Source: Hippopus hippopus (lineage: Eukaryota; Mollusca; Bivalvia; Cardiida; Cardiidae). Taken from it: a stretch of DNA of 64,000 nucleotides. The translations under genes and the position numbers were made by a program. Every line of letters begins with the position of its first letter. Position 1 is the first letter of the stretch. Positions 38,201 to 41,004 of the stretch are shown piece after piece. The notes under the pieces are model-generated. The model did no database searches. It was given only the letters and a program-made list of their open reading frames with translations, and was not told the origin of the DNA. The DNA is taken from positions 30,622,266-30,686,265 of the forward strand of contig OX328103.1 of the NCBI GenBank assembly GCA_946811185.2, in the 5' to 3' direction.

Positions 38201-38221
38201 GAATCAGGAGAAATTTATTAG
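1124..38221 (+). CDS. CNOT1: CCR4-NOT transcription complex subunit 1 (NOT1), 3' 28 exons of a split gene
   Basis: Spliced coding region, incomplete at the 5' end. NOT1 is the cytoplasmic scaffold of the CCR4-NOT complex, which shortens mRNA poly(A) tails. I joined 28 exons by GT-AG borders with matching phases; they give 1847 codons and a stop. Human CNOT1 is about 2376 residues, so roughly 500-550 N-terminal residues lie left of the window. Numbering residues from the first codon here: about 1-75 precede a low-complexity G/S/P/Q linker (75-260); 275-440 is the HEAT region that binds TTP-like factors; 540-770 is the MIF4G domain that binds the CAF1 deadenylase; 830-1000 is the CNOT9-binding region (DUF3819); 1380-1790 is the C-terminal NOT1 domain that binds CNOT2/CNOT3. 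Motifs such as [38 protein letters not shown] and [19 protein letters not shown] are diagnostic. Family assignment is by recalled similarity to human CNOT1; alternative exons cannot be excluded. Confidence 0.96.
1316..1450 (+). repeat. F2 palindromic repeat, 3' half
   Basis: Carries CTGCATGTCTAAGGACCAGT, AATCAGTCGGTTATTATAC and TTATGGATCCATAAT, the right half of the F2 consensus, without the central hairpin. It starts only 40 bp after the CNOT1 exon 1 donor. Confidence 0.7.
1856..3250. repeat. Tandem-repeat element, CACTGGCC-type (about 160-175 bp units)
   Basis: It starts AGCTCCACTGGCCGAAGGCC, followed by a GTCCGTC microsatellite, then about five diverged units. Each unit carries CTACCAAATTTGGCATGTAG, a TAGCCCTGGGGTCAAA block and TTACATGGGCTTATAT (near 2150, 2310, 2500, 2660, 2830). 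The architecture (short head, microsatellite, tandem core) resembles bivalve 'pearl'-type non-autonomous elements. The class is inferred. Confidence 0.7.
3277..4176. repeat. Second CACTGGCC-type tandem-repeat element with closed ends
   Basis: It starts AGCTCCACTGGCCAAAGGCC and ends GCCAGTGGAGCGATACAGGG, so its ends form an inverted repeat of about 12 bp (AGCTCCACTGGC / GCCAGTGGAGC). A nested start AGCTCACTTGAGCACAACG lies at 3355. The core repeats a unit of about 165 bp, seen as GTGGCTCTGGTGAATGGGGG near 3708, 3872 and 4040. Confidence 0.75.
4683..4956 (+). CDS. CNOT1: CNOT1 window exon 2 (residues 51-142)
   Basis: Acceptor is TTTATACAG, donor CGCAG|GTACTG. It begins [14 protein letters not shown], matching the human segment after CLQACAG. 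The rest is a glycine/serine-rich low-complexity linker ([13 protein letters not shown]). Confidence 0.92.
5035..5180 (+). repeat. Degenerate F1 copy
   Basis: CTTTTTGAAAATATTGCAGG and the distal arm remain recognisable, but the hairpin is heavily mutated. Confidence 0.4.
5600..5789 (+). CDS. CNOT1: CNOT1 window exon 3 (residues 143-205)
   Basis: Acceptor ACCTTTCAG, donor CATA|GTAAGT. It encodes linker with the conserved patch [19 protein letters not shown]; human CNOT1 has a similar SPAKAF patch. It ends one base into a codon. Confidence 0.88.
7034..7210 (+). CDS. CNOT1: CNOT1 window exon 4 (residues 206-264)
   Basis: Acceptor ATTTTTAG, donor CCAA|GTAAGA. It encodes a poorly conserved Ser/Pro/Gln-rich linker ([19 protein letters not shown]). 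The exon is supported by phase and position rather than by close similarity. Confidence 0.8.
7262..7490 (+). repeat. F1 palindromic MITE, full length (229 bp)
   Basis: It starts TTAACTCTTTACCACACAA and ends CATTTGGTAAAGAGTTAA, so the ends are inverted repeats bounded by TTAA. The centre pairs AAAACATTGTGGGAAAAGGA with TCCTTTCCCCACAATGTTTT around AAATGCTGGTAACCAGCATT. No coding capacity is seen. A TTAA target site suggests a piggyBac-like mobiliser (inference). Confidence 0.88.
8460..8745. repeat. Remnant of GTCTGTC/GGTCAAGGTCACAG-type repeat
   Basis: A poly-G run and CTGTCTGTGTGCTTG block are followed by CTCAAAGGTCAAGGTCACAG, a motif common in molluscan interspersed repeats. No coding potential. 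Confidence 0.4.
9026..9213 (+). CDS. CNOT1: CNOT1 window exon 5 (residues 265-327)
   Basis: Acceptor TTTTTTCAG, donor AAAAG|GTAAGA. It includes [20 protein letters not shown] and [11 protein letters not shown], the conserved start of the HEAT domain that recruits TTP-type RNA-binding proteins. Confidence 0.95.
9238..9298. repeat. (CT)n(AT)n microsatellite
   Basis: About 40 bp of CT followed by about 18 bp of AT, 25 bp after the exon 5 donor and abutting an F2 repeat. Confidence 0.95.
9298..9508 (+). repeat. F2 palindromic repeat, full length
   Basis: It starts AGCCATGCTCAATGAAAAG and ends GTCACAGAATGGCTCAT, the two ends being inverted. The hairpin is GACCCATGTCAGCCTG-TG-CAGGCTGACATGGGTC at about 9343-9380. 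Confidence 0.8.
10311..10435 (+). CDS. CNOT1: CNOT1 window exon 6 (residues 328-368)
   Basis: Acceptor AACTTTTCAG, donor GCTAC|GTATGT. It encodes [20 protein letters not shown] and [12 protein letters not shown], a nearly invariant HEAT-repeat segment. The Thr codon is split across the intron. Confidence 0.96.
11353..11542 (+). CDS. CNOT1: CNOT1 window exon 7 (residues 369-432)
   Basis: Acceptor ATCATTTCAG, donor TTGAA|GTAAGA. It encodes [20 protein letters not shown] and [18 protein letters not shown] palindromic F1 repeat starts about 14 bp past the donor. Confidence 0.96.
11556..11790 (+). repeat. F1 palindromic MITE, full length
   Basis: Central arms are AAAACATTGTAGGAAAAGGA and TCCTTTTCCTACAAAGTTTA with TGGTGACCA in the loop. 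It begins about 14 bp after the CNOT1 exon 7 donor. Confidence 0.8.
12031..12322 (+). mobile_element. tRNA-derived SINE
   Basis: GTAGCGTACAGGACTTGAGA and the B-box-like GGTTCGAACCCC are followed by the shared body (GGATTGATGATAGTC, CACCGCTGACCATTG, GTGGCTTGGAAAGAA, GGTGCACTGGC) and the tail AAACACCATACAACCAACCA. RNA polymerase III promoter boxes are inferred. Confidence 0.85.
12439..12667 (+). repeat. F1 palindromic MITE, full length (229 bp)
   Basis: TTAACCCATTACCACACAA at the left and CATTTGGTAATGAGTTAA at the right. It has exactly the same length as the copy at 7262. The central hairpin of about 32-bp arms is perfect or nearly so. Confidence 0.9.
12750..13016 (+). CDS. CNOT1: CNOT1 window exon 8 (residues 433-521)
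   Basis: Acceptor CAATTACAG, donor CCAAAG|GTAACT. It starts [12 protein letters not shown], conserved, then becomes a Thr/Val/Pro-rich linker before the MIF4G domain. The acceptor lies 82 bp after an F1 repeat. Confidence 0.93.
13672..13864 (+). repeat. F2 palindromic repeat
   Basis: The hairpin GATCCAGGTCAGCCTGGGCAG pairs with GGCTGACCTGGGT. The right half TTATGGATCCATAATAATAT is present. It ends about 18 bp before the exon 9 acceptor, inside the usual polypyrimidine/branch region. Confidence 0.8.
13883..14866 (+). CDS. CNOT1: CNOT1 window exon 9, whole MIF4G/CAF1-binding domain (residues 522-849)
   Basis: At 984 bp this is the largest exon. Acceptor CTTTTTTATAG, donor GATCAG|GTATTT. It holds the MIF4G domain that docks the CAF1 (CNOT7/8) nuclease: [58 protein letters not shown] and [14 protein letters not shown] are all intact. 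The last 90 residues are a Pro/Thr linker leading to [16 protein letters not shown]. Confidence 0.97.
15454..15594 (+). CDS. CNOT1: CNOT1 window exon 10 (residues 850-896)
   Basis: Acceptor CTTCTCCAG, donor AAGAAA|GTGAGT. It encodes [20 protein letters not shown] and [18 protein letters not shown], start of the CNOT9-binding DUF3819 region. Confidence 0.95.
16471..16626 (+). CDS. CNOT1: CNOT1 window exon 11 (residues 897-948)
   Basis: Acceptor TGATTGACAG, donor GTAAGG|GTAAGT. It encodes [20 protein letters not shown] and [11 protein letters not shown]3819 helices. Confidence 0.95.
16796..16940 (+). repeat. Poly-T plus ACCCCCGCAAAACG/GTCCGTC repeat fragment
   Basis: A run of about 29 T precedes a small hairpin (ACCCCCGCAAAACGAATG with CATTcg-type loop to TTTTCGGGGGTAT) and a GTCCGTC/GTCTGTC block. 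This is the head of a widespread molluscan repeat. Confidence 0.6.
17493..17633 (+). CDS. CNOT1: CNOT1 window exon 12 (residues 949-995)
   Basis: Acceptor TTTTTTTCCAG, donor GCAACA|GTAAGA. It encodes [23 protein letters not shown] and PEMDKRLAT, conserved helices of the CNOT9-binding region. Confidence 0.95.
17704..17934 (+). repeat. F1 palindromic MITE, full length
   Basis: Starts TTAACCCATTACCACACAA, ends CATTTGCTAAAGAGTTAG. The hairpin arms are more diverged (AAATGTTGGTAACCAGCAGT). Confidence 0.8.
18324..18545 (+). CDS. CNOT1: CNOT1 window exon 13 (residues 996-1069)
   Basis: Acceptor ACGATTTAG, donor ATGCCT|GTAAGT. It encodes [19 protein letters not shown] and [14 protein letters not shown], one of the most conserved NOT1 signatures. 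Confidence 0.97.
18984..19175 (+). CDS. CNOT1: CNOT1 window exon 14 (residues 1070-1133)
   Basis: Acceptor TTAATTTCCAG; the donor CAAAAG|GTTGGG is weak (GTTGGG rather than GTAAGT) but is fixed by phase and by the next exon's AVEGLL. It encodes [16 protein letters not shown] and [15 protein letters not shown]. Confidence 0.93.
19334..20420. repeat. Tandem-repeat element with GTCTCC/GGGAGACA head (about 135-165 bp units)
   Basis: The heads ATGTCTCCCCCAGTCAGGGT (19334) and ATGTCTACTCCTGTCAGGGT (20121) both form a small inverted repeat with GGGAGACAT and are followed by GTCTGTC. Core units repeat TGTCATGCACAAGAAAC and TATTTCCCTTTGATCATTTT near 19487, 19640, 19806 and 19950. No protein is encoded. 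Confidence 0.75.
20833..20958 (-). repeat. F1 variant, one half plus hairpin
   Basis: The hairpin has a different loop (AAATTGCTCATTATGAGCAA) instead of ATGCTGGTAACCAGCAT. The right terminus is GTGGCAATGGGTTAA; the left half is missing or very diverged. Confidence 0.7.
21373..21571 (-). repeat. F1 palindromic MITE copy
   Basis: Left arm AACAACAAAATTTTAGACCG, hairpin AAAACATTGGGGGGAAAAGG / CTCCTTTTTGCACAATGTTT, right TGATTGGTGAAGAGTTCAG. Confidence 0.8.
21615..21763 (+). CDS. CNOT1: CNOT1 window exon 15 (residues 1134-1182)
   Basis: Acceptor TTTATCAAAG, donor ACAAG|GTATGA. It encodes [19 protein letters not shown] and [19 protein letters not shown]. The Arg codon is split. An F1 repeat ends about 44 bp upstream. 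Confidence 0.94.
21945..22165 (+). mobile_element. Degenerate SINE (body and tail)
   Basis: CAACAGGATTCATTTC, GTTGGCTTGGAAAGAG, GGTAGGTGCACTTAC and a GCTGAAATAAT tail match the SINE at 12031, but the tRNA-like head is missing. Confidence 0.55.
22333..22522 (+). CDS. CNOT1: CNOT1 window exon 16 (residues 1183-1246)
   Basis: Acceptor GATTTTGTAG, donor AGTCAG|GTATGG. It encodes [17 protein letters not shown] and [11 protein letters not shown], conserved. The intron after it contains the mariner element. Confidence 0.93.
22582..22806 (-). repeat. F1 palindromic MITE, full length
   Basis: Starts TTAACTCTTTACAACGAAG and ends GATTGTTAAAGAGTTAA with TTAA at both ends. The mariner element begins 35 bp to the right. 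Confidence 0.85.
22842..24148 (-). mobile_element. mariner-family DNA transposon, 1307 bp, TA target duplication
   Basis: Terminal inverted repeats of 33 bp (22842-22874 and 24116-24148) differ at one base. Both begin CGAGGG and end in GTGTATTGTAC. A TA dinucleotide lies directly outside each end (22840-22841 and 24149-24150), the mariner target-site signature. The element is in the CNOT1 intron between exons 16 and 17 and is oriented opposite to the gene. Its transposase is broken. Confidence 0.95.
22915..23974 (-). pseudogene. mariner transposase pseudogene (DD34D type, catalytic Asp1 lost)
   Basis: Mariner transposase would excise and paste the element by binding its terminal repeats. The N-terminal helix-turn-helix part ([20 protein letters not shown]) occupies 23974-23690. 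Then an apparent one-base deletion near 23690 shifts frame, an in-frame TGA lies at 23601-23603, and another shift near 23250-23283 precedes the C-terminal part, so the remnants occupy three frames. The second and third catalytic Asp are present ([10 protein letters not shown] and [16 protein letters not shown]) with 34 residues between them. The first should be GDE but reads TGYETWVHY (Asp to Tyr). It cannot be active. Confidence 0.92.
24972..25050 (+). repeat. F1 left-half fragment
   Basis: Starts TTAACCCTGTACCGAACAAT, loses similarity before the hairpin. It precedes a fuller copy. Confidence 0.55.
25088..25303 (+). repeat. F1 palindromic MITE copy
   Basis: Starts TTAATCATTTACCAACTAA; hairpin CCTGTGGGAAAAGGAGAAAA with ATTTCTTCTTTGTCCACAAT; right end GGTGTGGTAAGGAGTTCAA. 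Confidence 0.8.
25355..25613. repeat. F3 double-hairpin repeat, 259 bp
   Basis: The inverted ends are GGCGTGCAACACGCGAAAAG and CTTTTCGCGTGTTGCAAGCC style. It contains two internal palindromes, around CAGCCTGTGCAATCCGCACA and CTGCGCAGATTGCGCAGGC, separated by TTTCTGTTTTGCTCAAGTC. It sits 26 bp upstream of CNOT1 exon 17. Confidence 0.85.
25640..25704 (+). CDS. CNOT1: CNOT1 window exon 17 (residues 1247-1267)
   Basis: A 65-bp exon with acceptor GATTTTCAG and donor CCAGA|GTAAGA. It encodes [19 protein letters not shown], a diverged equivalent of the human TEADLFHTIETLM segment. Its acceptor is 26 bp after an F3 double-hairpin repeat. Confidence 0.88.
25876..26134 (+). CDS. CNOT1: CNOT1 window exon 18 (residues 1268-1354)
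   Basis: Acceptor CTTTCTCCTCAG after a 171-bp intron, donor CAACAG|GTAAAT. It encodes [18 protein letters not shown] and [20 protein letters not shown], a strongly conserved linker into the C-terminal NOT module. Confidence 0.96.
26205..26243. repeat. Poly-T tract (about 38 bp)
   Basis: An uninterrupted T run 70 bp past the exon 18 donor. It may be the tail of a reverse-strand retroposon, though no body is recognised beside it. Confidence 0.9.
26663..26870 (+). repeat. F1 palindromic MITE copy, diverged
   Basis: Starts TTAACCAAACAATCCTGTG; hairpin TCTTGGGAAAAGAAGAAATT / CATTTTTTCCTTTTTCTAAC around TGCTGGTAACCAGCA. Confidence 0.75.
27081..27317 (+). CDS. CNOT1: CNOT1 window exon 19 (residues 1355-1433)
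   Basis: Acceptor is a long T-tract ending TTTTTCAG, donor AATAAG|GTATGT. It encodes [20 protein letters not shown] and [18 protein letters not shown], the start of the NOT1 C-terminal domain. Confidence 0.97.
27550..27775 (-). repeat. F1 palindromic MITE copy
   Basis: Left TTAACTCTTTACCAAACGAC; hairpin AACATTGTGGAAAATGGAGA / TCTCCTTTTCCCCCCATGTT; right end GGGATTGTGTGTTTAAGAG. Confidence 0.8.
27915..28172. repeat. F3 double-hairpin repeat, 258 bp
   Basis: Starts GGCCTGCAACACGCGAAAAG and ends CTTTTCGCGTGTTGCAAGCC. The two palindromes GCCTGCGCAGTCCACGCAGGC and GCCTGCGCGGACTGCGCAGGC are clear. TCTATAGACCATTT precedes both this copy and the one at 25355, so the unit may extend about 14 bp further left. 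Confidence 0.9.
28468..28631 (+). CDS. CNOT1: CNOT1 window exon 20 (residues 1434-1487)
   Basis: Acceptor TCTGTTACAG, donor TTTTG|GTATGT. It encodes [17 protein letters not shown] and [20 protein letters not shown]. The Cys codon is split over the intron that carries the pogo-like element. Confidence 0.97.
29047..29983. mobile_element. Non-autonomous pogo/Tigger-like DNA transposon (937 bp)
   Basis: Terminal inverted repeats: left CAGTCAAAGTTCGGTGGCTC, right (reverse complement) CAGTCAAACTTCGGAAGCTC, continuing with GAA. TA follows the right end; the left flank reads AA, so the TA duplication is imperfect. Repeated CTCGAACA/CTCGGAAAGCTCG motifs inside are typical of pogo/Tigger terminal regions. 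No transposase ORF remains. It fills most of the intron between exons 20 and 21. Confidence 0.75.
29657..29795. repeat. Inverted repeat inside the pogo-like element
   Basis: Arms 29657-29699 and 29753-29795 (43 bp each, about 3 mismatches) start CAGGAATCGGCC and end GGCCGATTCCTG, with a spacer of 53 bp. It is probably a separate small palindromic insertion. Confidence 0.85.
30123..30240 (+). CDS. CNOT1: CNOT1 window exon 21 (residues 1488-1527)
   Basis: Acceptor GTTTCTGTAG, donor CAGAAA|GTAAGT. It encodes [20 protein letters not shown] and [13 protein letters not shown], invariant in animals. Confidence 0.97.
30962..31190 (-). repeat. F1 palindromic MITE, full length (229 bp)
   Basis: Starts TTAAATCTTTACCACACAAC and ends CTTGGGTAAAGAGTTAG. 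The hairpin is AAAACATTGTGGGAAAAGGA / TCCTTTCCCCACAATGTTTT. Confidence 0.88.
31198..31350 (+). mobile_element. SINE-like fragment
   Basis: GTGCTTAGTGGTCAAAGCAT resembles an A-box head and GGAGTGTCCTTGGTTAAGGC matches the body of the SINE at 32696. The promoter B-box is degraded. Confidence 0.45.
31442..31543 (+). CDS. CNOT1: CNOT1 window exon 22 (residues 1528-1561)
   Basis: Acceptor TTGCTTTCAG, donor TATAAG|GTAAAG. It encodes [20 protein letters not shown]. Confidence 0.96.
31935..32235 (+). mobile_element. tRNA-derived SINE with intact promoter-like boxes
   Basis: A-box-like CTCAGTCAGTAGCG and B-box-like GGTTTGATCCC, followed by the common body and AAACACCATACAATCAACAATC tail. It is adjacent to a partial F1 repeat at 32238. 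Confidence 0.85.
32238..32352 (-). repeat. F1 hairpin plus one arm
   Basis: AATGGAAAATGGAGAAAATG / CATTTCCTCTTTTTCCCTCA with TGGTTTACCA; the right end is TTTTTTAAAGGGTTAA. The left half was lost, probably at the SINE insertion. Confidence 0.75.
32395..32652 (+). CDS. CNOT1: CNOT1 window exon 23 (residues 1562-1647)
   Basis: Acceptor TTTTTTTTCAG, donor AAGAAG|GTAAGA. It encodes [40 protein letters not shown] and [14 protein letters not shown] starts about 45 bp past the donor. Confidence 0.97.
32696..32935 (+). mobile_element. tRNA-derived SINE, second subfamily
   Basis: Head CATGGCTCAGTGGTAAAGTG and B-box-like CAGGTTCCATCCTC, body GGAAGTGTCCGTGGGCAAGA, and tail GCATTAAACACTGTTCAATC. It starts 44 bp after the exon 23 donor. 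Confidence 0.75.
32998..33220 (-). repeat. F1 palindromic MITE copy, diverged
   Basis: Left CCTTAAACTATTTACTAAG, hairpin AACATTGTGGGAAACGGAGA / TTTTTTTCTTTTTCCACAAT, right TTGTTTTGTAAGGG. Confidence 0.75.
33556..33624 (+). CDS. CNOT1: CNOT1 window exon 24 (residues 1648-1670)
   Basis: A 69-bp exon with acceptor TGTATTACAG and donor CTACAG|GTAATG. It encodes [20 protein letters not shown], essentially the human sequence. Confidence 0.95.
34348..34525 (+). CDS. CNOT1: CNOT1 window exon 25 (residues 1671-1729)
   Basis: Acceptor TTTCATTACAG, donor CAGAAG|GTTAGA. It encodes [37 protein letters not shown] and VDLDTEG. Confidence 0.97.
34820..35050 (+). mobile_element. Degenerate SINE-like sequence
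   Basis: GCTTAGTGGATCAAGTATTA, a GTATGACTGAAATAATGCTG stretch and a GGCGTAAAAATGG tail match SINE bodies in this window. Boundaries are uncertain. Confidence 0.4.
35139..35271 (+). CDS. CNOT1: CNOT1 window exon 26 (residues 1730-1773)
   Basis: Acceptor TATTTTTCCAG, donor ACAAG|GTACAA. It encodes [17 protein letters not shown] and [12 protein letters not shown], part of the surface that binds CNOT2/CNOT3. Confidence 0.97.
35677..35811 (+). CDS. CNOT1: CNOT1 window exon 27 (residues 1774-1818)
   Basis: Acceptor TTTTTTGCAG, donor GAAAA|GTAAGC. It encodes [19 protein letters not shown] and [14 protein letters not shown], the family's most recognisable C-terminal motif. Confidence 0.97.
36050..36210 (-). 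repeat. F1 left half, truncated
   Basis: TTAATCACTTACAAGTCTC and GAAAACATTGTTAAAAATGG are recognisable; the element stops mid-hairpin and runs into the tandem-repeat block. Confidence 0.6.
36226..37848. repeat. Tandem array, GAGGCCACATTTTC-type unit (about 150-170 bp)
   Basis: About nine diverged units, each with CTAGAGGCCACATTTTCAGT, GTCAGAATGTTTGTCTTGAT, GGACAAGTTTGAAAATGGGT and GTCAAAAACTAGGTCAC. A SINE interrupts it at 36363-36625, and a TGCTCAAGGTGAGCTTTTGT head lies at about 37190-37290, like that at 3355. It fills most of the last CNOT1 intron. No protein is encoded. Confidence 0.8.
36363..36625 (+). mobile_element. SINE inserted in the tandem array
   Basis: B-box-like CAGTTTCGATACCCG, body GTCAGTGACTTGGAAAGAAA, GGTGCACTGACCGTCGTGAT, tail GGCATTAAACTCCAATACAG. 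It is more diverged than the copy at 40118. Confidence 0.65.
37865..38090 (-). repeat. F1 copy with partially duplicated core
   Basis: GTAGAAAACATTACAGGAAA and, 46 bp later, GTAGAAAACATTACCAGTAA repeat the hairpin arm. The distal arm is CACTTTTTTCTTTCCCACAA. It ends about 44 bp before the last CNOT1 exon. Confidence 0.7.
38134..38221 (+). CDS. CNOT1: CNOT1 window exon 28, C-terminal tail and stop (residues 1819-1847)
   Basis: Acceptor CTTTACTTTCAG; the stop TAG is at 38219-38221. It encodes [10 protein letters not shown], conserved, then a lineage-specific tail. An F1 repeat copy ends about 44 bp before the acceptor. Confidence 0.93.
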
Positions 38222-38945
38222 ATGTGTCCAAGTTTTGTGTGGTTGCAGACTTTGATCCATCAAAGACATTTCATCCCAAGATTACCAAATGAAGACAACA
38301 AAAAAATTGCTCCTGTGAAAGATCATCTAAATATTGCACTTCCAAGACTTAACATGTATTTTCAAGAATCTTTGACAAAATATTGGAAAGAGTAGATCAA
38401 AGAATAAAATATGTTATGCAAAAGCAACTAATGTGAGTTAAGACAATTTGTGTTTGTGTGACAAATCCTCAAAGGTGTGAACTGATGTTTGCATAGAGAA
38501 ACTTCTGCTTGTTACAAGTAATTGCTCCTCTTTTCAAAGTGTTTCAAAGATCAAGAAATCTGTTTCTTTGCTTCACATATTTGTCCTCGATATGACCTGC
38601 AATCTGGTTAGTCTAACATCAAACTGTTTATTAATATGAAAAGATGAAAAGCTCCTACTACAACACAATTTTGAAAGTAAGATCATGAGGATTACATGGA
38701 TGGATGGAATTATTGATATATTTTGTATATAGATTTATATGACTATAGATTATTAGAAAACCATTTATGATATACTTTTGTTTATTGTGGTAAAATTTTT
38801 GTGAAGGGAGGTCTGTGGTGCAAATAATATAAATGAGTGACTATTTGTAAAAATGACTTTGTTTAGAGATTCTATAGAAATGCTGTATTATAAAATCATG
38901 CTTCTTGAAATACATATGTAAAAATAAAAGCTTTCTTTTGTGTTA
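38222..38945 (+). other. CNOT1: CNOT1 3' untranslated region
   Basis: The sequence after the stop has no ORF of note and is AT-rich. An early AATAAA is at 38403-38408 and a stronger one, followed by T/GT-rich sequence, is at 38923-38928, so a transcript end near 38945 is inferred. No repeat interrupts it, unlike every intron around. Confidence 0.7.
38923..38928 (+). promoter_or_regulatory. Polyadenylation signal AATAAA of CNOT1
   Basis: AATAAA is followed within 10-25 bases by CTTTCTTTTGTGTTATTTTA, a GU/U-rich downstream element. An alternative signal sits at 38403-38408. Confidence 0.7.
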
Positions 38946-38964
38946 TTTTACCGAATGACTCGGT

Positions 38965-39110
38965 CTTTTTATAGGGGAAAGGCTTTCTAAAACTTTGTGC
39001 AAAAAGCTCTTCTCCTTTGCACACAATGTTTCCTACCCTTTCTTTAGGCCACATTTACTGTGTTGTCTGCAATGATTTTCATACAGACAAGTCTAAAACT
39101 TAGTTACCCA
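38965..39110 (+). repeat. F1 right half
   Basis: CTCTTCTCCTTTGCACACAA is followed by TGTTGTCTGCAATGATTTTC and GACAAGTCTAAAACTTAGTT. It lies just past the CNOT1 polyadenylation site. Confidence 0.6.
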
Positions 39111-39649
39111 GTAAAAGTTTACAATTGAAGTCCACCCAAGCACTATGCATACACATGTACATTTGATACAGAAAAAAGGGCTTTTAAAACACAGGTAGAT
39201 GATTAGAGCAAATACGTAATATAGAACAACAAATGCTGATATCAGACAGAGAAGAGTTTAAAAAAAAAAAATGATGAAAATCAAGAAGAAAGAACATCAG
39301 AAATAACTTGTCAACATTTTTAACTTCAAGTATGCTAAAGCCATCTTCACTAACTCAGATCTAATGCAAACTTTTGATGATGGCCATCTTATTGGCCGAG
39401 GCATTCTTTTTCACCTACTTAAATGGCTATTCTTGGAATTAGAAGTGAACCAATATCTAGACTTGGGGGAAAAATGAACCCTGACTGGCTGAAAGAAGTG
39501 AGTAACTCCAGAGCTGGATCTACCTTTTGAACCACCCACATTACTGTACTAGTACTGGCTACCTTTCCCAGAAGCAATTGTCAAGAGTGAATTATAAGAT
39601 TGGAACCTGTTTCACAATCAGTGTAGGATAAATAGGTTTAATTCTATCT

Positions 39650-39855
39650 AAGTTAAAGCAAATGCCCACGAAAAATCAAATAGGTGGCTCAAATTAGCGG
39701 AAATGTCTCTTAAAGGGTAAAAATGTTTATGGGAAAAGGAGAAAATGCTAGTAACCAGCATTTTCTCTTTTTTTCCTACAGACTTTTTTCATATATAGCT
39801 GTCTCCCTTGAGGTTCAGTTAAACAGTTTAATGGGACTGTTTGGTAAAGGTATAA
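39650..39855 (-). repeat. F1 palindromic MITE copy
   Basis: Hairpin TGGGAAAAGGAGAAAATGCT / AGCATTTTCTCTTTTTTTCC; the right end is GGGACTGTTTGGTAAAGG. Confidence 0.75.
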
Positions 39856-39859
39856 ACTT

Positions 39860-40990
39860 AAAATACCTGTATGAACCTTTAAGTTCTGAAAATAGGTCCA
39901 TGCAAACTCCAACTTTGGCCTTTTATTCCAAAAACCAAGGGGTCTAATTAACTCCTCTCATGAAAAATTTGTCTTCTCTTGATGATCTGAAGCACATACA
40001 TTGAAAAAGACTCCCACTAATGGATATAAAATTTCTAATAATGAGCAAAACCTTCATTTGTTACGATGGTAAATGTATCATTTTTTGTGGATATCAATTA
40101 ACTTCAAATTCGTTTGTGCCGAGCCCCGGTAGCGAGCAGGACTTGAGAACACGGGGTCCAGGGTTCGATCCCTGGCTCGGCTAATTTCTTTCCGAGGATT
40201 GATGATAGTCACTGCGACAGGATTCATTCCTCTCTCACCGCTGACCATTGTTTCGACGATGATTATGTGGGAAAGCAACCAGTGGCTTGGAAAGAAAATT
40301 GTGCGAAGTACTGGTAAAAGAGCCTCCAGGAACGCATGGATAGGTGCACTGGCCGCCACGATATAACTGAAATAATGTTGAAAACGGCGTTAAACACCAT
40401 ACAATCAATCAATCAATTTGTTTGTACTCATTTTCAGATTGTCATGTAGACCAAAATTTGTACATCAGGAAAATTATTAGTGACAAAGTAGTGTGTCCGC
40501 CCGGTCACCAATTTTTCCCATATTTAAAACCTTTCAAGGTTTAACCAAGAAAAATCTTATCCTCAGCGCAACAAATCTTCAAAAATTTACCCAAATGATA
40601 TTTTAAACATTCTCATCTTCAGCTAGTAAATGAAAACATTTGTTGAGTTTTAAAGCTAATGTAACCAAAATTTCTCACAAAATAGGGGCAAAAACAAAGT
40701 GTTAACCATTAAACTAATATGGGACAGCAGAAAGTGGGGGAGTGTGCAGTCTGAGTTTTGCACCATCTGCAATCTGATCTTTATCCTCTATTTTTATTAT
40801 CTGCAAAAGCAACTTGGCCTGTGATAGACACATTACTGCTACTGAGGCATCAGTTGATCATCATTCAGTTATACTTGACGCTTTTGTGCTGTCTTATTTT
40901 GATCTATGCTGCACAAAAAAGCCTCCGTTTTTTACCTATGGCACCTAGAGGTCTAAAAAGTGCTGAAAACAAACGCTCTATTTTTTTTTC
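39860..40990. other. Intergenic, SINE plus unclassified DNA
   Basis: Apart from the SINE at 40118-40416, nothing is recognised up to the foldback element. Confidence 0.45.
40118..40416 (+). mobile_element. tRNA-derived SINE, near full length
   Basis: Head AGCCCCGGTAGCGAGCAGGA, B-box GGGTTCGATCCCTGG, body GGATTGATGATAGTCACTGC, GACCATTGTTTCGACGATG, GTGGCTTGGAAAGAA, tail GGCGTTAAACACCATACAAT with a (CAAT)n end. It is the best-preserved copy here. Confidence 0.9.
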
Positions 40991-41004
40991 TGTATTGTTA
41001 TCTA